This document shows positions 23,449 through 35,299 of a stretch of DNA of 64,000 nt, one piece after another. The position numbers and the translations under genes are program-made. This stretch comes from Tetradesmus obliquus (lineage: Eukaryota > Chlorophyta > Chlorophyceae > Sphaeropleales > Scenedesmaceae). Under the pieces are notes generated by a model. The model was not told the DNA's origin, made no database searches, and saw nothing but the letters and a program-made list of their open reading frames with translations. The stretch spans positions 434,001 to 498,000 of the forward strand of contig CP126197.1 in assembly GCA_030272155.1 (NCBI GenBank), read 5' to 3'. The stretch's first letter is position 1; each line of letters opens with the position of its first letter.

Positions 23449-26048
23449 GCCGGCTGCCAACCGTTGCGTGCTGGTGTTCGCTGCAGTCGCATCAGCCCCC
23501 GTGCTGTGGTCAACACTGATGACCCTGCTGCCGCCCTTGTCTTCAAGGATGCAACATTCTTCAACAACAGCCACGCAGGCAGCACCGACTGTTATTGGCA
23601 GTCAGCAATGCATGATGCATGGGTAGTGTGCTGCTCCCAAAAAGTGAGTCAGGGGAGCCATTGCAGTATGATGCAGCATGGCATGCTTTGCTTGCATAAC
23701 GCCTGCACGTTGCACGCCACAAGATTTGTGTGCTGCGCATAATGCATGGCACACACGTCTGTTGATTATGAGCAGTGTGCTGCTTCAACATACTGTTGTT
23801 GATCATGGGGCGTTGGGAGGGAGAAAGGAGCAGGCTGCACCATTGGAGCATTGAAGGAGACTGCAATGATGCTGATACACAAGGGGCATTTATAGCTGAC
23901 ACTAGTGCATATTGCAGGGTCATTTGTCTGGCTGCAGGCAGATGAGCAGCACGCTGTTTTGAATCTGCAACTCAGCACATCCGCAATGCGCGGCGTGCAT
24001 GCCCGCTGCCCTGACCTTCCACGCACTGGCAGGATGAGGCCGGCACTGCTGGCCTGACCACTGTGTCGAATGCCACCTTCAAGGGGACCACCAGCTTTGT
24101 TGGCAACAAGTGGGGAGCTCTCAAGAGCAGGCGAGTGCATCGTCACTCATGCCATGCAAGAATGTGCCAGTACCCACATGTGATTTGCCTCAAACAAGTT
24201 AGCGCGGTACAGCAAGATAAGTTCCAATGCGCAGCGTGTTGAATGTTGCAATTGAACTGACATGCAGGGAATGTGCAGCTGGTCTGTGTCAGGCAGTCGT
24301 GCAGGCCACGGCGTGGCCGGGCCGGCCGCAGGCTGCAGCAGAGGCAATCGCACTGCTGGCTGCTGTTCACAGCCTGTTCAAGTGCACAATGCTGAAGTTA
24401 CAAGCAGTGACAGCTTGATCAGTCCTGCATGCAAGCTTAAGGAACAACAACGCCTGAAGCAGCAGCTGCGCGGGACTCTACCCAGGGACCCTGTACTGTT
24501 CAATCAGTGCTGCCAGTTGAACCAGGTTGAAAGGCTTTCCAGAGATGTCTCATGCCGACTGCTGCGTGTCAAATCTGTAACAGTCTCTGCACTGACATTG
24601 TGCCTTCCTGCAGTGCGGCAAGCAGCAGCAGTTCTGTCTGGATCGTGTTTGATGGCCCGCTGCTGCTGCAGCACAACTCCAAGTCAGTTGATGACTGCAT
24701 CCGCAAATACAGCTACATCAGCGGCGACATCAGCACTTTCCCTTGGGAATGGGCAAACACAACGCAACTGCAACTGGAAGACGCGTCCGGCGTGCAAGCA
24801 GCAAACACCTCACTGCTGTTCAATGGTCCAGTGCAGCTGCTGGGCAACACACAAAGGGCATTTGCTGTGGCCAACAGTACAGCCATCTTCAACGGTGCAG
24901 TAGCTGCAGCAGACAACCTTGGAGGTGTGATGACTTTCAAGAAGTCAGCCGCAAACTTCAAAGGGCGTCTAACCTGCAGCCAACATGCCCAGTCGTCAAA
25001 TGGTACGGCTGCTCAGCAGTCACATCAGGAAAACAGCAATGCTAACTGCATTGATGTGCGGAGCTCCACTGTTGTTTTCCATGGCACTGTTACTGCCACA
25101 GACGGCTTGCAGGTTGCTTGTCCTAGTGATTATTACGGACCTTGTGATGATATTGGTGGTGCGGCCTTGAGCTGCGACAAATCCAGTGTTTATCTCACAA
25201 GCCACGCAACCTTCTCCCGCAACACCCAAAAGAGCATCAACCAAGGACTGCCACCAGGCACTTTTGGCATTGATTCTGTAGGGGGTGGTGCTTGGCACCT
25301 GAAAGGCTGCAGGGTAGTGGCAGAGCAGCGGGTGCGCTTCCTGAACAACAGTGCAATAGGTGGAGGGGGTGCGATACACGCTATGCAAGGCAGCTCGCTG
25401 GTCTTTGCGGGAGGGCTCGAGCTGTCTGGAAACTCTGCGTATGTTGGTGGAGGGGTGCATCTTGGTGGGTCCAGGATGCAGCTGACCGGCGGTCGCATGC
25501 TGTGCAGGAGCAACATTGCAGGGTACCAGGGTGCATGTATGTATGCTACTGCTAGCAACTGGCATGTGTTTGATGCCAAGGGGGGCTACCGAAATATGCA
25601 AGGGGAATCGGTGTTGCTGTGGAACAGCTCAGCATCTTGTGTCCAAGGTAACAGCATAATCAGCGGCAGCATGTACAGTGATGCTGTGAGTTCTTATGAC
25701 ATCATAGACGTTGGCCCGGCTGCGGTTGTCCTTGCTGGCAGTAGGCTGCGCTTTGATGGCTCTGGGCATAACTTTGGCGGCAACATTGCAGAGGGAAACA
25801 ACAGCTGTGATATAGTTAGCGTCCCAAAGTTTGCAGTTGAACCTTATTGGGATGGTGGGATCAAATACCGTGGCGACAACTACACGGGTGGCTTTGGGTG
25901 CAGCGGGCGGGCGGCGCACCATGGTACATACGCCGCCCCATACACTATGCGCGTGGAGGGTGATGTGTGCGGCGTTTCCTGCAAGGGGCCCACCTGCAAG
26001 TGCAGCTTGGGCAGCAAGTGGTCCGTGGCTGACTGCAAATGCGTATAA
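22663..26048 (+). CDS. Secreted parallel beta-helix (Pmp/pectin-lyase-like) protein
   Basis: The start at 22663 opens a frame with a signal peptide (SVLAAAALLLVSRLCSAQ). The first exon runs to about 23240 and includes PGTYTMASTVKVADG and a polyserine run. Internal exon-like pieces keep the repeat style: near 23500-23590 (LVFKDATFFNNSHAGS) and 24030-24130 (ATFKGTTSFVGNKWGA). The last exon begins at about 24614 after a CCTGCAG acceptor and runs to 26048. It has beta-helix rungs such as VRFLNNSAIGGGGAIHA and ELSGNSAYVGGGVHLGGS, the FxNNxA/GGAI style shared with chlamydial Pmp repeats, and ends in a Cys-rich tail (CGVSCKGPTCKC). It is probably an extracellular or cell-wall protein. The middle exon junctions are not resolved, so the exact protein is uncertain. 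No catalytic residues are recognised; adhesion and polysaccharide binding are both possible. Confidence 0.7.
23104..23169 (+). repeat. AGC trinucleotide microsatellite in coding sequence
   Basis: About 22 uninterrupted AGC units encode polyserine in the beta-helix protein. A run this pure is likely length-variable between strains. Confidence 0.9.
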
Positions 26049-26890
26049 GCTTGGGTGCTGCATGGAGGCGCGGGTGCACTGTAGTGCCGGGGTGTGGTGA
26101 CGTCAGCAGAGTGACAGCGCTGGCTGCGCCTGGGGTTTTGCTTAGCCCGCTGCGCTGCTGTCAAATGAGCTGGTTGGCTTGATGCAGTGTGTTGGGTGTT
26201 TCCAGGCTGAAATGACACACACCTACGGCAGTTTTGCATATGCATGAGGTTTGAGGGAACTTGATGGTTAGCTAACTGCTGAGCGGTGCATAGGTGTTAA
26301 CATGGAGTTTTCAGAGTGTGAGTGAGGTGTGTTTGGCGGAGTTTCAAAACTGTCTGTGCCAGCCTTGGCCCTGCAGGCGATGGCTACGGCATTTGTGTGG
26401 CACCACAGATGCAAAGTCACTTTGCAAAGTCACAGATGCAAAGTTTGCATGTGCACCACGTGCACGCTGATGGAGGACTGTGTGTCTAAGTTTGTCCTCA
26501 TGGTGTGTGCCAGACATATCTCTACCATGTGTCGCATGCATCTGTGTAGCGTATCCTGTTTGCAGCAAGTGTGGGTTGTCATGGGTGGTGTGCTTGTTCG
26601 TCATCTGTCACAGTGACTGTGTGGAAACTAGGGCTTAGGCTTTGCTGACGTGTGCAAGTTTGCAACTCAGGTCTGTGAATTCGGAGAAAGAATAAGACGA
26701 TAAAAGTTGCTGAAACATCAATTGCGTTCGTTACGGAGTACAACAACAACGGACGTGTTGGATGTCTCGGACCCTGTGATCACTTTCTGCATTTGGCGAA
26801 CAAAGAGGATAAATGCATCCTGAACTCGACACTGATCCTAACAAACAATGAAGAAGTTGAGTGTAATAAACGGATAGTAATCGAAGCACA
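26049..26890. other. Intergenic region and promoter of the K+ channel gene
   Basis: No gene is supported. Short local repeats of CACAGATGCAAAGT occur at 26404-26450. The last 200 bases are AT-richer than the flanking genes and probably hold the promoter and 5' leader of the channel gene. Confidence 0.4.
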
Positions 26891-29230
26891 ATGTTGGACT
26901 CCACGTCACCTTTGCTGGGGGAAGAGGGGCCATCTCAACGAAGGTGGAGCTTCAGACGCCGAACAACAGCCACATCATTGGAGGATGCATGGTCAGAGCG
27001 TGGTGGGTGCTGCAAGCACTTTCCAGGGGATCTGCCTGCTGAGAATGCCAGTACTGCTGCACCCGCTGCTCCTGCTGCTGCGTACACCAAACCTTTGGCC
27101 GCGCCCGCTGCTGATACATTGTCCAGTGCATGCACTTCATTCTCACTACAGTGAACTTGCATGCATACAACCCTCTGCAGCTTAGGCTGCTGCCAGTCAG
27201 CCGGCCCGTCAGTTCCGGCTTGTTGTATGCAGCAGCAGCCGCTGCTTTGAACGCTTCACCTATGCACAGAGGCCCAGAGGGCTGCACTGTGCTGCGACAA
27301 TGCATCTCTGCTGCCCTGCACTGCTCCTTATATAGCGATGCACTGCTGGCCCCTGCTGCAGAGGCTGAGGAGGCAGCTGGCCCCGAGGACTACACCTCCA
27401 TCATCTTCAACCTGCACGCCTGGTCCTACCGCCTGTCACAGCAGGCAAGCAGCAGGCAGGCAGCAGCAGCAGCAGCTTCACAGCACACTGTCAGCTAGCG
27501 GTCGGCTGAGCGGGACGTGCGGCATGTGCTTGTTGTCCTTTGAGCGCAGTGCCACGGCCTTGCCCAAGTTTGCAGCTTGCCTCCATGCTTTCCTGCCGAG
27601 ACCTTTCACAGCAGCTATCCAGCATCCACATGTCAGAGTAATGCACTTCACAATGATAGCACGAGTGAAGCGCCTGCTGCCTCGCCTCTGAAAGGGTCAC
27701 CAGGCACTGTTATGCCTGCAGGAGTTCTCCTATGAGCGCCGCAAAGTGCACCGCACAAGGCAAGCACATGTCGCAGCCCAGCCATGATGCCATGCCGCGC
27801 TGCCTGCAGGAGTTCTCCTACTATGAGCGCCGCAGCCAGCTGCGCCAAGCGGCCCGCAGCTTCGACCCACGCCACCTCAGCATGCTCTTCAGGGCGGACC
27901 AGCCACCACCACCAGCAGCAGCAGCAGCAGCTACAACGCACACTGCAGCAACAGCAGCAGCAGCGCCAGCAGGGCCCAAGCCTCGCCGCTACGTAGGGTT
28001 CAGCAGGATCCTGCGGCGCAGCGGTTCAAGCGCTCGTAAAACCCCAAAGCCACATTCCTGGTTAGGCCTGCCAGTGCTGCCAGTGAGCCACCCAGCCATG
28101 GCTGCTTGGAGTGCGCTGATGCTGCTGCTGGATATGAGCTACACTGCGGTGCTGCTGCCGCTGCTGTTTGCGTTTGGGCGCATGCACCCTGGGGCCGGCG
28201 TGTACTGGCTGAGTGTTGGGGTGGGCTTCCTGTTCCTGGCTGACATGGTGGTGGTCATGCACAGGTGGGCTGATACTGGATCGCACTTCTTCAATGTGAC
28301 AGGTTTGGAGTGTTATGCAGCCCATGCGAGCAGTTGCAGTAGTGAACCCTGCCTTGTGTTGTAGGGTTGTTGAAAGCTCCCTGCAGCTGCATGTCCGCAT
28401 GACACTCAGCCGATTGCATGGCAGCAATGCAGTGCTTCCAGCCAGCAACCTTTTCTTGAGGAGCCCTAATGACCAGCAGCGCCCTCTGGTCTTTGAAGGA
28501 CCTGCAGAGCACGCGTCACCTCTCCTCCTCATGACTTGTAAAGCTGCTACCCTGGCATCAATTGACTGCTGATGCATTGCCGCTGCACGGATGTGGTAGT
28601 GCGCTACCTTGACAAGCACGTGTACATCGACAGCCCGCGCGCTGTGTTCCATTTCATCAAGTTTGTCACCACCATGGCATCATCTGATTGGCTATGCATT
28701 GCATCTGCAGGGGCGTGGTGGTGCGCTACCTTGACAAGCACGTGTACATCGACAGCCCCGCTGACGTGGCGCGACTGTACCTGGGCCATGGCTCCTTCTT
28801 ATCGGACCTGCCAGTGGCACTGTCAGGGCCGCTGCAGCTGCTTGCGCTGCTGCCGGCAGGGCACGCGGGCCAGGTGGAGGGCAGGTGAGCCGATCACCTG
28901 ACAGATATATACATGTTATGCTGCTGCTGTTGCCGCCTCTGTTTCTGCAGCTGCTGGCGCTGCTGCCAGCAGGGCACGCAGGCCACGTAGAGGGCAGGTG
29001 AGCCAACAACCCCCTGACAGATACAAACATGTTCGGCTGCAGCTGCTGACGCTGCTGGCAGTTGCGCACACGTGCCAGGTGGAGGGCAGGTGAGCCGGCA
29101 GCTGCGCACACTTAGATACATGTGCTGCCTCTGTTGCTGCAACAGCTGCTGGCGCTGCTGTTAATGCGCATGCCAGGTGGAGAGCAGTTGAGCAAGCAGC
29201 GTCATACATACAACATGGTGCGCCTGGTTG

Positions 29231-29276
<46 letters not shown>

Positions 29277-32200
29277 GCCAGAGCATGGATTGAAAGTATC
29301 GTTGCAAGAAGCCTGCTCATACTGCGCGCTGTCTCTTGCACCCAGCTCACTGCTGCAATGCGCCCTGCCCCACTGTGTTGCGCCTTCTTCTCCTGCCCTG
29401 TGCTACTGCCCTGTGCAGCGGCATCAGCCTGCTGGTCAACACGGCCGTGATGCTGCGCGGGCTGCGGCTGGTGAAGCTGCTGCTGCTGTCACGCGAGCTG
29501 TTCTTCGGCAAGATGGGCTTCAGGTGGGGGCAGTAGCAGCAGCGGCAGCTGCAGGCGGCAGCAGCAGCAGCAGAAGAAGCGGCTCTGTGGCAGCGAGCAG
29601 GCTGCTGTCTGCCGGTGTGTACTGCTGGCAGCCAACATGACATGAGCGGCATTGGTGATGTTTACTGCTGGTACTGCTGCATTGCAGGCAGCTGGAACTG
29701 TCACTTTGCCGCTGATACAGCCCCAGGATCGTGTACATGCTATGTAGTAGTACTTGGGGTCGTTGTCGAATGTATTAATGTACTGCCTTACTGCTGCGCC
29801 TGGGTACTGCAGGCACATGGGTCCCTCACTGTACCGCTGGTATGGACTGAGCCTGGTGTATGTGCTGCTGATTGCAGATGGCTACTCTACCCCCATAATG
29901 CTGCACCGCTGTACCACTGTACTGCTTGCACTGCTAGACTGCAGGCACATGGGTCCCTCACTGTACCGCTGGTACGGGCTGAGCCTGGGTACGTGCTGGC
30001 CGTCACTGAATGTTGTACCACTGTACTTCTGTACCGTTGTACTGCTGTACCGCAGGCACATGGGCCCCTCGCTGTACCGCTGGTACGCCCTGAGCCTGGT
30101 GTACGTGCTAGGTGTGCTGTTGCACTGGCTGGGCTGCTTCATGCTGGGGGTGGCACGCATGGGCGAGGGCCTGCAGGGCAGCTGGCTGGCCGATGTCAAG
30201 GTGAGGGTTTAAGGCTTGCCACGCTGGAGCTTAGGGTTTAGGAAGTGATATATTGGGGCCAAGAAGGTGGGCGGTGCTGTTGCGGTGGCTGGGCTGCTTC
30301 ATGCTGGGCGTGGCACGCATGGGAGAGGGCCTGCAGGGCAGCTGGCTGACTGATGTCAAGGTAAGGGTTTATGGTTCAGGAAGCGGGGTGATGAACCTAG
30401 GGCCTACATGTTGCTTGATGTGCTGCTGCACTGGCTGGGCTGCTTCATGCTTGGAGTGGCACGCATGGGAGAGGGCCTGCACTGGCTGGCCGACGTCAAG
30501 GTGAGGGCATGGGATCTAGGGGCTGGTAAGCTGAGCACTGCTGCGCAGTCGGCCACCTCAAGAAGCGCCAGGCACTTTCTGCAAGCCGGAACCCGGCTGT
30601 GGCTTTTCTGCCAGTGGCTCTCTGCTATAGCAGCTGCGCTGTACACCTGCTATTGTTGCAGGGCCATGACCTCACAGCAGCATCAGCCGGCCAGCAGTAC
30701 ATGGCTACTTTCTACTGGATGCTCATCAGCACTCTGACACACAGGCTGCTGCTGCTGCTGCTGCTGCTGCCGCCACTGCTGCTGCTGCTGCTGCCGCGGC
30801 AGGGCCGTGACCTGACAGCAGCATCAGCCAGCCAGCAGTACATTGCTGCTGTCTGTTGATTGCCGATCAGCACACCAACATACCTGCTGCTGGGACTGCT
30901 GCTGCTGCTGCTGCTGCTGCTAAATTTCAGGACCACGACCTGACAGCAGCACCCGCCAGCCAACAGTACATGGCAGCCTTCTACTGGATGCTCATCAGCA
31001 CTCTGACACAGGATGCTGCTTGCTGTTGCTGCTGCTGCTGCTGCTGCCGCAGGGCCACGACCTGACAGCAGCACCCGCCAGCCAGCAGAACATGGCTGCC
31101 TTCTACTGGATGCTTTTCAGCACGCTAACACAGGCTGCTGCTGCCGCCGCCGCCGCCGCTGCTGCTGCTGCTGCTGCAGCTTCGCAGGGCCACGACTTGA
31201 CAACAGCCCGAGCCAGCCAGCAGTATATTGCAGCCTTCTACTGGATGCTCAACAGCACACTGACACACAGGCGGCTGCTGCTGCTGCTGCTTTGCAGGGC
31301 CACGACCTGACCACTGCCCCCGCCCGTCAGCAGTACATGGCTGCTTTCCACTGGATGTGGATCAGCACGCTGACACACATGCTGCTACTGCTGCTGCTGC
31401 TGCTGCTGATGCTGCTGCCGCAGGGCCATGACCTCACAACTGCCCCCGCCAGCCAGCAGTACATGGCTGCCTTCTATTGGATGCTCATCAGCACACTGAC
31501 CATTGGGTATGGCGACATCAGCGCCAGCACACCCCTGGAGCAGGCGGCTGTGGTGGCTGCTGTGATCACGGGCGTGCTGTTCATTGGCTATGCCATCAAG
31601 GGCATAACTGACATCATGGCTGAGGCAGCAGTGCAGGTGGGTGCAGGTAGCGGTGGGTGCGTGTTGGTGTGCTGGTGACTGCTGTCATCACTGGTATGCT
31701 GTTCATCGGCTATGCCATCAAGGGTATAACTGACATCATGGCTGAGGCAGCAGTACTGGTTGGGCATGTGGCAGTACTTGTGGCAGCATAACAGGTGGAT
31801 GCATCTGGCTGTAGATGATGGAGGGGTGGCTGCTGCCAGAACAGGGGTGCTGTTCGTCGGCTATGCCATCAAGGGTATAACAGACATCATGGCTGAGGCA
31901 CCAGTACAGGTTGGGGAGCGGTTCTAGGTTGCAGGGGTTGAGTGGTTGAAACCTTGGGGTTTTGGTGGGTGCGCAGGCTGCTGCATGTGACAGCAAAGGC
32001 GGCAGCACAAGTCAACGTGAGGTGTATCAGCTAAATGCACGCTGCGCTGCCATGATTCGGCTATGTCATCAAGGGCATAACTGATATCATGGCGGAGGCG
32101 GCAGTGCAGGTGCAGTATGGTCATGCATGTAGTTGAAACACACACTGCCTGGCAGCTACAGTTCATATGTGTGCTGTGTTTGCTCTGCTGCCGTGGCCAT

Positions 32201-34070
32201 TCGCTTTTGAATCGTGCATGCATACACTGCATCACTTGCTGCCAACTTTGTAGCCGCAAACAAGAGCAGCATGCATTACTCTAGTACATCTACACGGACT
32301 TTCAGGTATGCAACGCATTTCGTATGGTTGCACCGCGCCAGGACAAGCACAAGCAGAGCATCACGCTGCTGTGCATTATCCTATGACGCATTCATGCATT
32401 CGTTTTGCCGCGCTGCACGCAGGACGAGTACAGCCAGCGCATCACGCTGCTGCGTCAGCGTGCGGGTGAGCTCAAGGTGTGGGCGGCGTGGCAGGACCTG
32501 CCCACGGCACTGGAGGAGCCCATGTTCAGGTGGGGTGGCGCTGCTGCTGCTGCTGCTGCTGGAGTCGGGTGGTTGGTGTGCATGTGTTGTTGTTTGTCTT
32601 TTGTGAGCATGCGTGAATGACATCCAACAGGTTCACTTGTGAATGCGGCAACCCACAGCTGCCCATTGCTTGGCAACAATTGCTGTTGCTGCTCAACTGC
32701 TTAGCTTGATCTGTTCCGTCGACCTTGCTGCTGCTGCTGCTGCCAGGTACTTCATGGGCCCGTGGCTGACGCAGCAGGTGGTCACACGCCACTGGGGCAA
32801 CGTGCTGCAGGACCTGCCGGCTCAGCTGAGGGGCCAGGTGCTGGCCACTCTGCTGGTGGAGCGGCACAAGGTGGGAGGCGGCAGCAGCAGCAGGAGGAGG
32901 ATTGAGAGGATATTAGTGTTGATCTGTGAGCCGCTGCCCGTGGCACCATAGGCAGTGCCCCAGCTTCAGCTGCCCTCTGCTGCTTGCCTAACTTGGATGG
33001 TGGCAGTGTAAACAATTAGGCACTTGTGCTTGCCTTGTTGCGCAGTATCGAGTCATGATGGCATCCCGCTGCTGCTGCTGCTGCTGCTGCTGCGCTGCAG
33101 GAGCTGTCCCCGCTGGGCAGCCGTCTGCTGGCTGGCGTGCCGCTCACCTCACGTTGGCACGTGCTGGCGCTGCTGCAGCCTGTTGCTCTGGCCCCTGGGC
33201 AGCAGCTGTGCTGGGAGGGACAGGCGGCAACGCACATCTGGCTGATGCAGGTGTGTCTGGGACACATGGGGTGGGACTGGTGTGATTGTGGGACACATGC
33301 ATGAGACACATGCATGTAGCCGAGGCAATGTGGAAGATTTTGCGGGTGTGGGACACATCTGGCCGCCAGTGGTGCTGGTGGAACACACAGAGCTCTCTGA
33401 GGCAGGGCAGGGGACCCATACCTAGGGGGTGATGATGCTGGCTGGTTGCGCTGCAGTAATGTGCAGGCATGCCGCTATCAGCCGAGTGTGCAGCCCCATG
33501 GCCCGAATGTGCTAGCTACTGGATGCAGTTGCCATGATCAAGCTGTGCTGGTGCATGGCGTTTTTGTTACATCTGTGTTGGCTTTTGAGCAAAAACATGC
33601 CGGGCATTTGGTTTGTTGCTGTTTTATGTCTGCAGGAGGGCTCAGTGGTGTCGCTGGATGGTGTGGTGCCACGCCTGGACTCCTTCAATGCCTGATGAAG
33701 TCATTGGTCTCATACTGCAGTGTGTCGTTCTGTTGAGGAGAGCTCAGGTGTCGGATGGCGTGGTTCCTCACCCAAACTCCTTCATGCCTGATGTAGTCTA
33801 CGTAAATGCTGAACTAACCTGTTTGGCCTTTTGCAGGAGGGCTCCGTGGTATCGCTGGATGGCGTGGTGCCCCGGCTAGACTCCTTCAATGACAGCCCAG
33901 GCATGCTGCTGGCCTTTGATGCACTGGCATGGCTGCAGCAGCAGCGCACACGCCTGCAGCAGCGCCAGCAACAGCAGCAGCAGGCTTGGCTGGACACACA
34001 TGCGGGCAATGGCACCAGCAGCAGCAGGCAAGGTGACAGTAGGGAAGCTCAACCCAGCATGCAGCAGGGT

Positions 34071-34114
<44 letters not shown>

Positions 34115-34526
34115 TGCTGCTGGGGACAGGCAGACCAGTCATCCCTCAACGCGCTACGTCAGCACCAGCAGCAGCACCAGCAGCAGCACCAGCAGAGCCG
34201 CCACCCCCATCCCCAACCCCACCAGCCCCACTGGCCCTTCGCTGCCAAGCCCCAGCCCCAGCCCCAGCCCCAGCTGTGACGCGTCACTGTCTGCAGAGCC
34301 GTCACAGCAGTATGCGGCAGCAGCAGCAGCAGCACCCAGCTCCACTGCAGCAGCAGCAGCAGCAGCAGCAGCAGCGCCACGGTACACAGTGAGCTACCAG
34401 GCTGTGGGCAGCAGCTTCTTCTGGGCGCTGCCGCTGCAGCAGCTGGGCCTGGCCTTCAGTGGCAGCGATGGGCCGCGGCTGCTGGACAACTTTGAGGCAG
34501 AGCTGGCAGCAGCAGGACGTGCGTGA
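26891..34526 (+). CDS. Voltage-gated K+ channel with C-linker and degenerate cyclic-nucleotide-binding domain
   Basis: Exons that join in phase: 26891-27150 and 27201-27444 (tentative), then 27810-28264, 28711-28884, 29419-29523, 30056-30200, 31424-31636, 32423-32529, 32747-32870, 33101-33250 and 33837-34526, about 888 residues. S1-S2 lie in 27810-28264 (HPAMAAWSALMLLLDMSY; VYWLSVGVGFLFLADMVVV). S3 follows (VVVRYLDKHVYIDS), then S4 with spaced charges (VMLRGLRLVKLLLLSREL), S5 (VLGVLLHWLGCFMLGVA), the pore STLTIGYGDI and S6 (VVAAVITGVLFIGYAIKG). A C-linker and CNBD-like fold follow. Topology and filter place it with EAG/CNG/plant Shaker-type channels. The CNBD lacks a recognisable phosphate-binding cassette and holds a roughly 120-residue Ala/Gln/Ser/Pro insert. 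Intron 2 appears to be GC-AG. The introns are packed with exon echoes. Exons 1-2 are the least certain. Confidence 0.87.
27721..27752 (+). repeat. Exon echo upstream of the S1-S2 exon
   Basis: A CTGCAG acceptor followed by a near copy of the first 30 bases of the exon starting at 27810 (GAGTTCTCCTATGAGCGCCG) lies about 90 bases before the real exon. Confidence 0.75.
28585..29190 (+). repeat. Exon echoes around the S3 exon: one upstream, three downstream
   Basis: At 28590-28640 there is a near-identical copy of the start of exon 28711-28884, with a spoiled acceptor. After the exon, copies of its 3' end (CTGCTGGCGCTGCTGCCAGC-like, ending GAGGGCAGGTGAGCC or close to it) lie near 28948-29002, 29040-29095 and 29145-29187. 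All lie in introns. Confidence 0.8.
29813..30508 (+). repeat. Exon echoes around the S5 exon: two upstream, two downstream
   Basis: Upstream copies at 29813-29873 and 29945-29996 match the 5' part of exon 30056-30200, each preceded by CAG. Downstream copies at about 30276-30370 and 30417-30508 match its 3' part, each followed by a GTAAGG or GTGAGG donor. Identity is high by eye and the copies differ by scattered substitutions. Confidence 0.85.
30661..31380 (+). repeat. Six tandem exon echoes of the pore exon 5' part, with CTG tracts
   Basis: Copies begin at 30661, 30802, 30931, 31052, 31188 and 31298; the real exon begins at 31424. Each unit is a CTG-rich tract, an acceptor, then about 80 bases encoding variants of TTAPASQQYMAAFYWMLIST. 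Only the last, real copy continues into the TIGYGD selectivity filter. Unit spacing is about 110-140 bases. Confidence 0.88.
31681..32112 (+). repeat. Three exon echoes of the S6 exon 3' part with donors
   Basis: Copies at 31681-31757, about 31840-31914 and about 32054-32110 repeat the end of exon 31424-31636 (FIGYAIKGITDIMAEAAV region). The second and third end in CAGGTTGGG and CAGGTGCAG, both donor-like; the first ends TACTGGTTGG. Confidence 0.85.
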
Positions 34527-34736
34527 GAAGCCACTTGTTCCTCGCTTTTTACAGATGTATGGTGCTGTGTGGGTTCGCTGGCAGCAGCAGCAGTACTGCT
34601 GCTGCTAGTAGCGGGCGCATCAGCAGCTGCGGCGGCATTGGAAGGCTTTGCACATCTTACAGCAGCTAGCGCTGGCTTTGAAGGCAGCGATGGGCCGCGG
34701 CTGCTGGACAACTTTGAGGCAGAGCTGGCAGCATTC
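32339..34736 (+). repeat. Exon echoes near the C-linker, CNBD and last exon
   Basis: An upstream copy of exon 32423 lies at 32339-32372 (AGGACAAGCACAAGCAGAGC). Two upstream copies of exon 33837 lie at 33637-33695 and about 33735-33790. A downstream copy of part of the last exon lies at 34681-34736, beyond the stop codon. Unrelated sequence and real exons separate these copies. Confidence 0.75.
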
Positions 34737-34767
34737 CACAGCCCCTAGATCCGCACAGAATAAACAG

Positions 34768-34830
<63 letters not shown>

Positions 34831-35154
34831 GTGGGTCTTTGAGCAGCCAGCAAGAAGCCAGTATGGACGTAGCTCGGGTATGCATAGAGGGTGTCAGTGG
34901 CTGGCTGTCACATGACAGCAGACCAGTTAAGTTATTGGAGGGGGCGTGTGTGACGATGAGGATACCCCATGCGCCTTCACACCTCCTACCATAGCTGCAG
35001 CAGTACCCTGCAGTAGACATGGGCCTGCCGGAGCACTGTGCGCGCTTTGTAGATGCAGCTGACCTGCTGCATATCGCATACCTGCTGCGTCCACTTTCTG
35101 TCAACATCGCAACAAACGGCAGCACTCGTGGGTGTGATGCGCCAGCTGGTAGCG

Positions 35155-35187
<33 letters not shown>

Positions 35188-35299
35188 GCAGCTTTGCTGT
35201 TGTCTTGGCGCGTGCTGTGCAGTACGCCTGCAGGCAGCTGCAGGTGCTCGCAGGCATGACAGAAGCCAGCATAACAGATGCAGCAAGGTACCTGCGCAG
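34527..35299. other. Region between channel and MYND genes
   Basis: This holds the 3' flank of the channel gene and a pure (CAG)n tract at about 34771-34829. An open frame at 35019-35336 (MGLPEHCARFVDAADLLHIA) could be a first exon of the MYND gene, but no splice join in phase was found. Confidence 0.4.

Noticed and set aside
28585-31380. Mutually exclusive alternative exons in the K+ channel
   Set aside because: The copies hold only one splice site and a partial exon each, so they cannot replace the real exon; tandem junction duplication explains them better.
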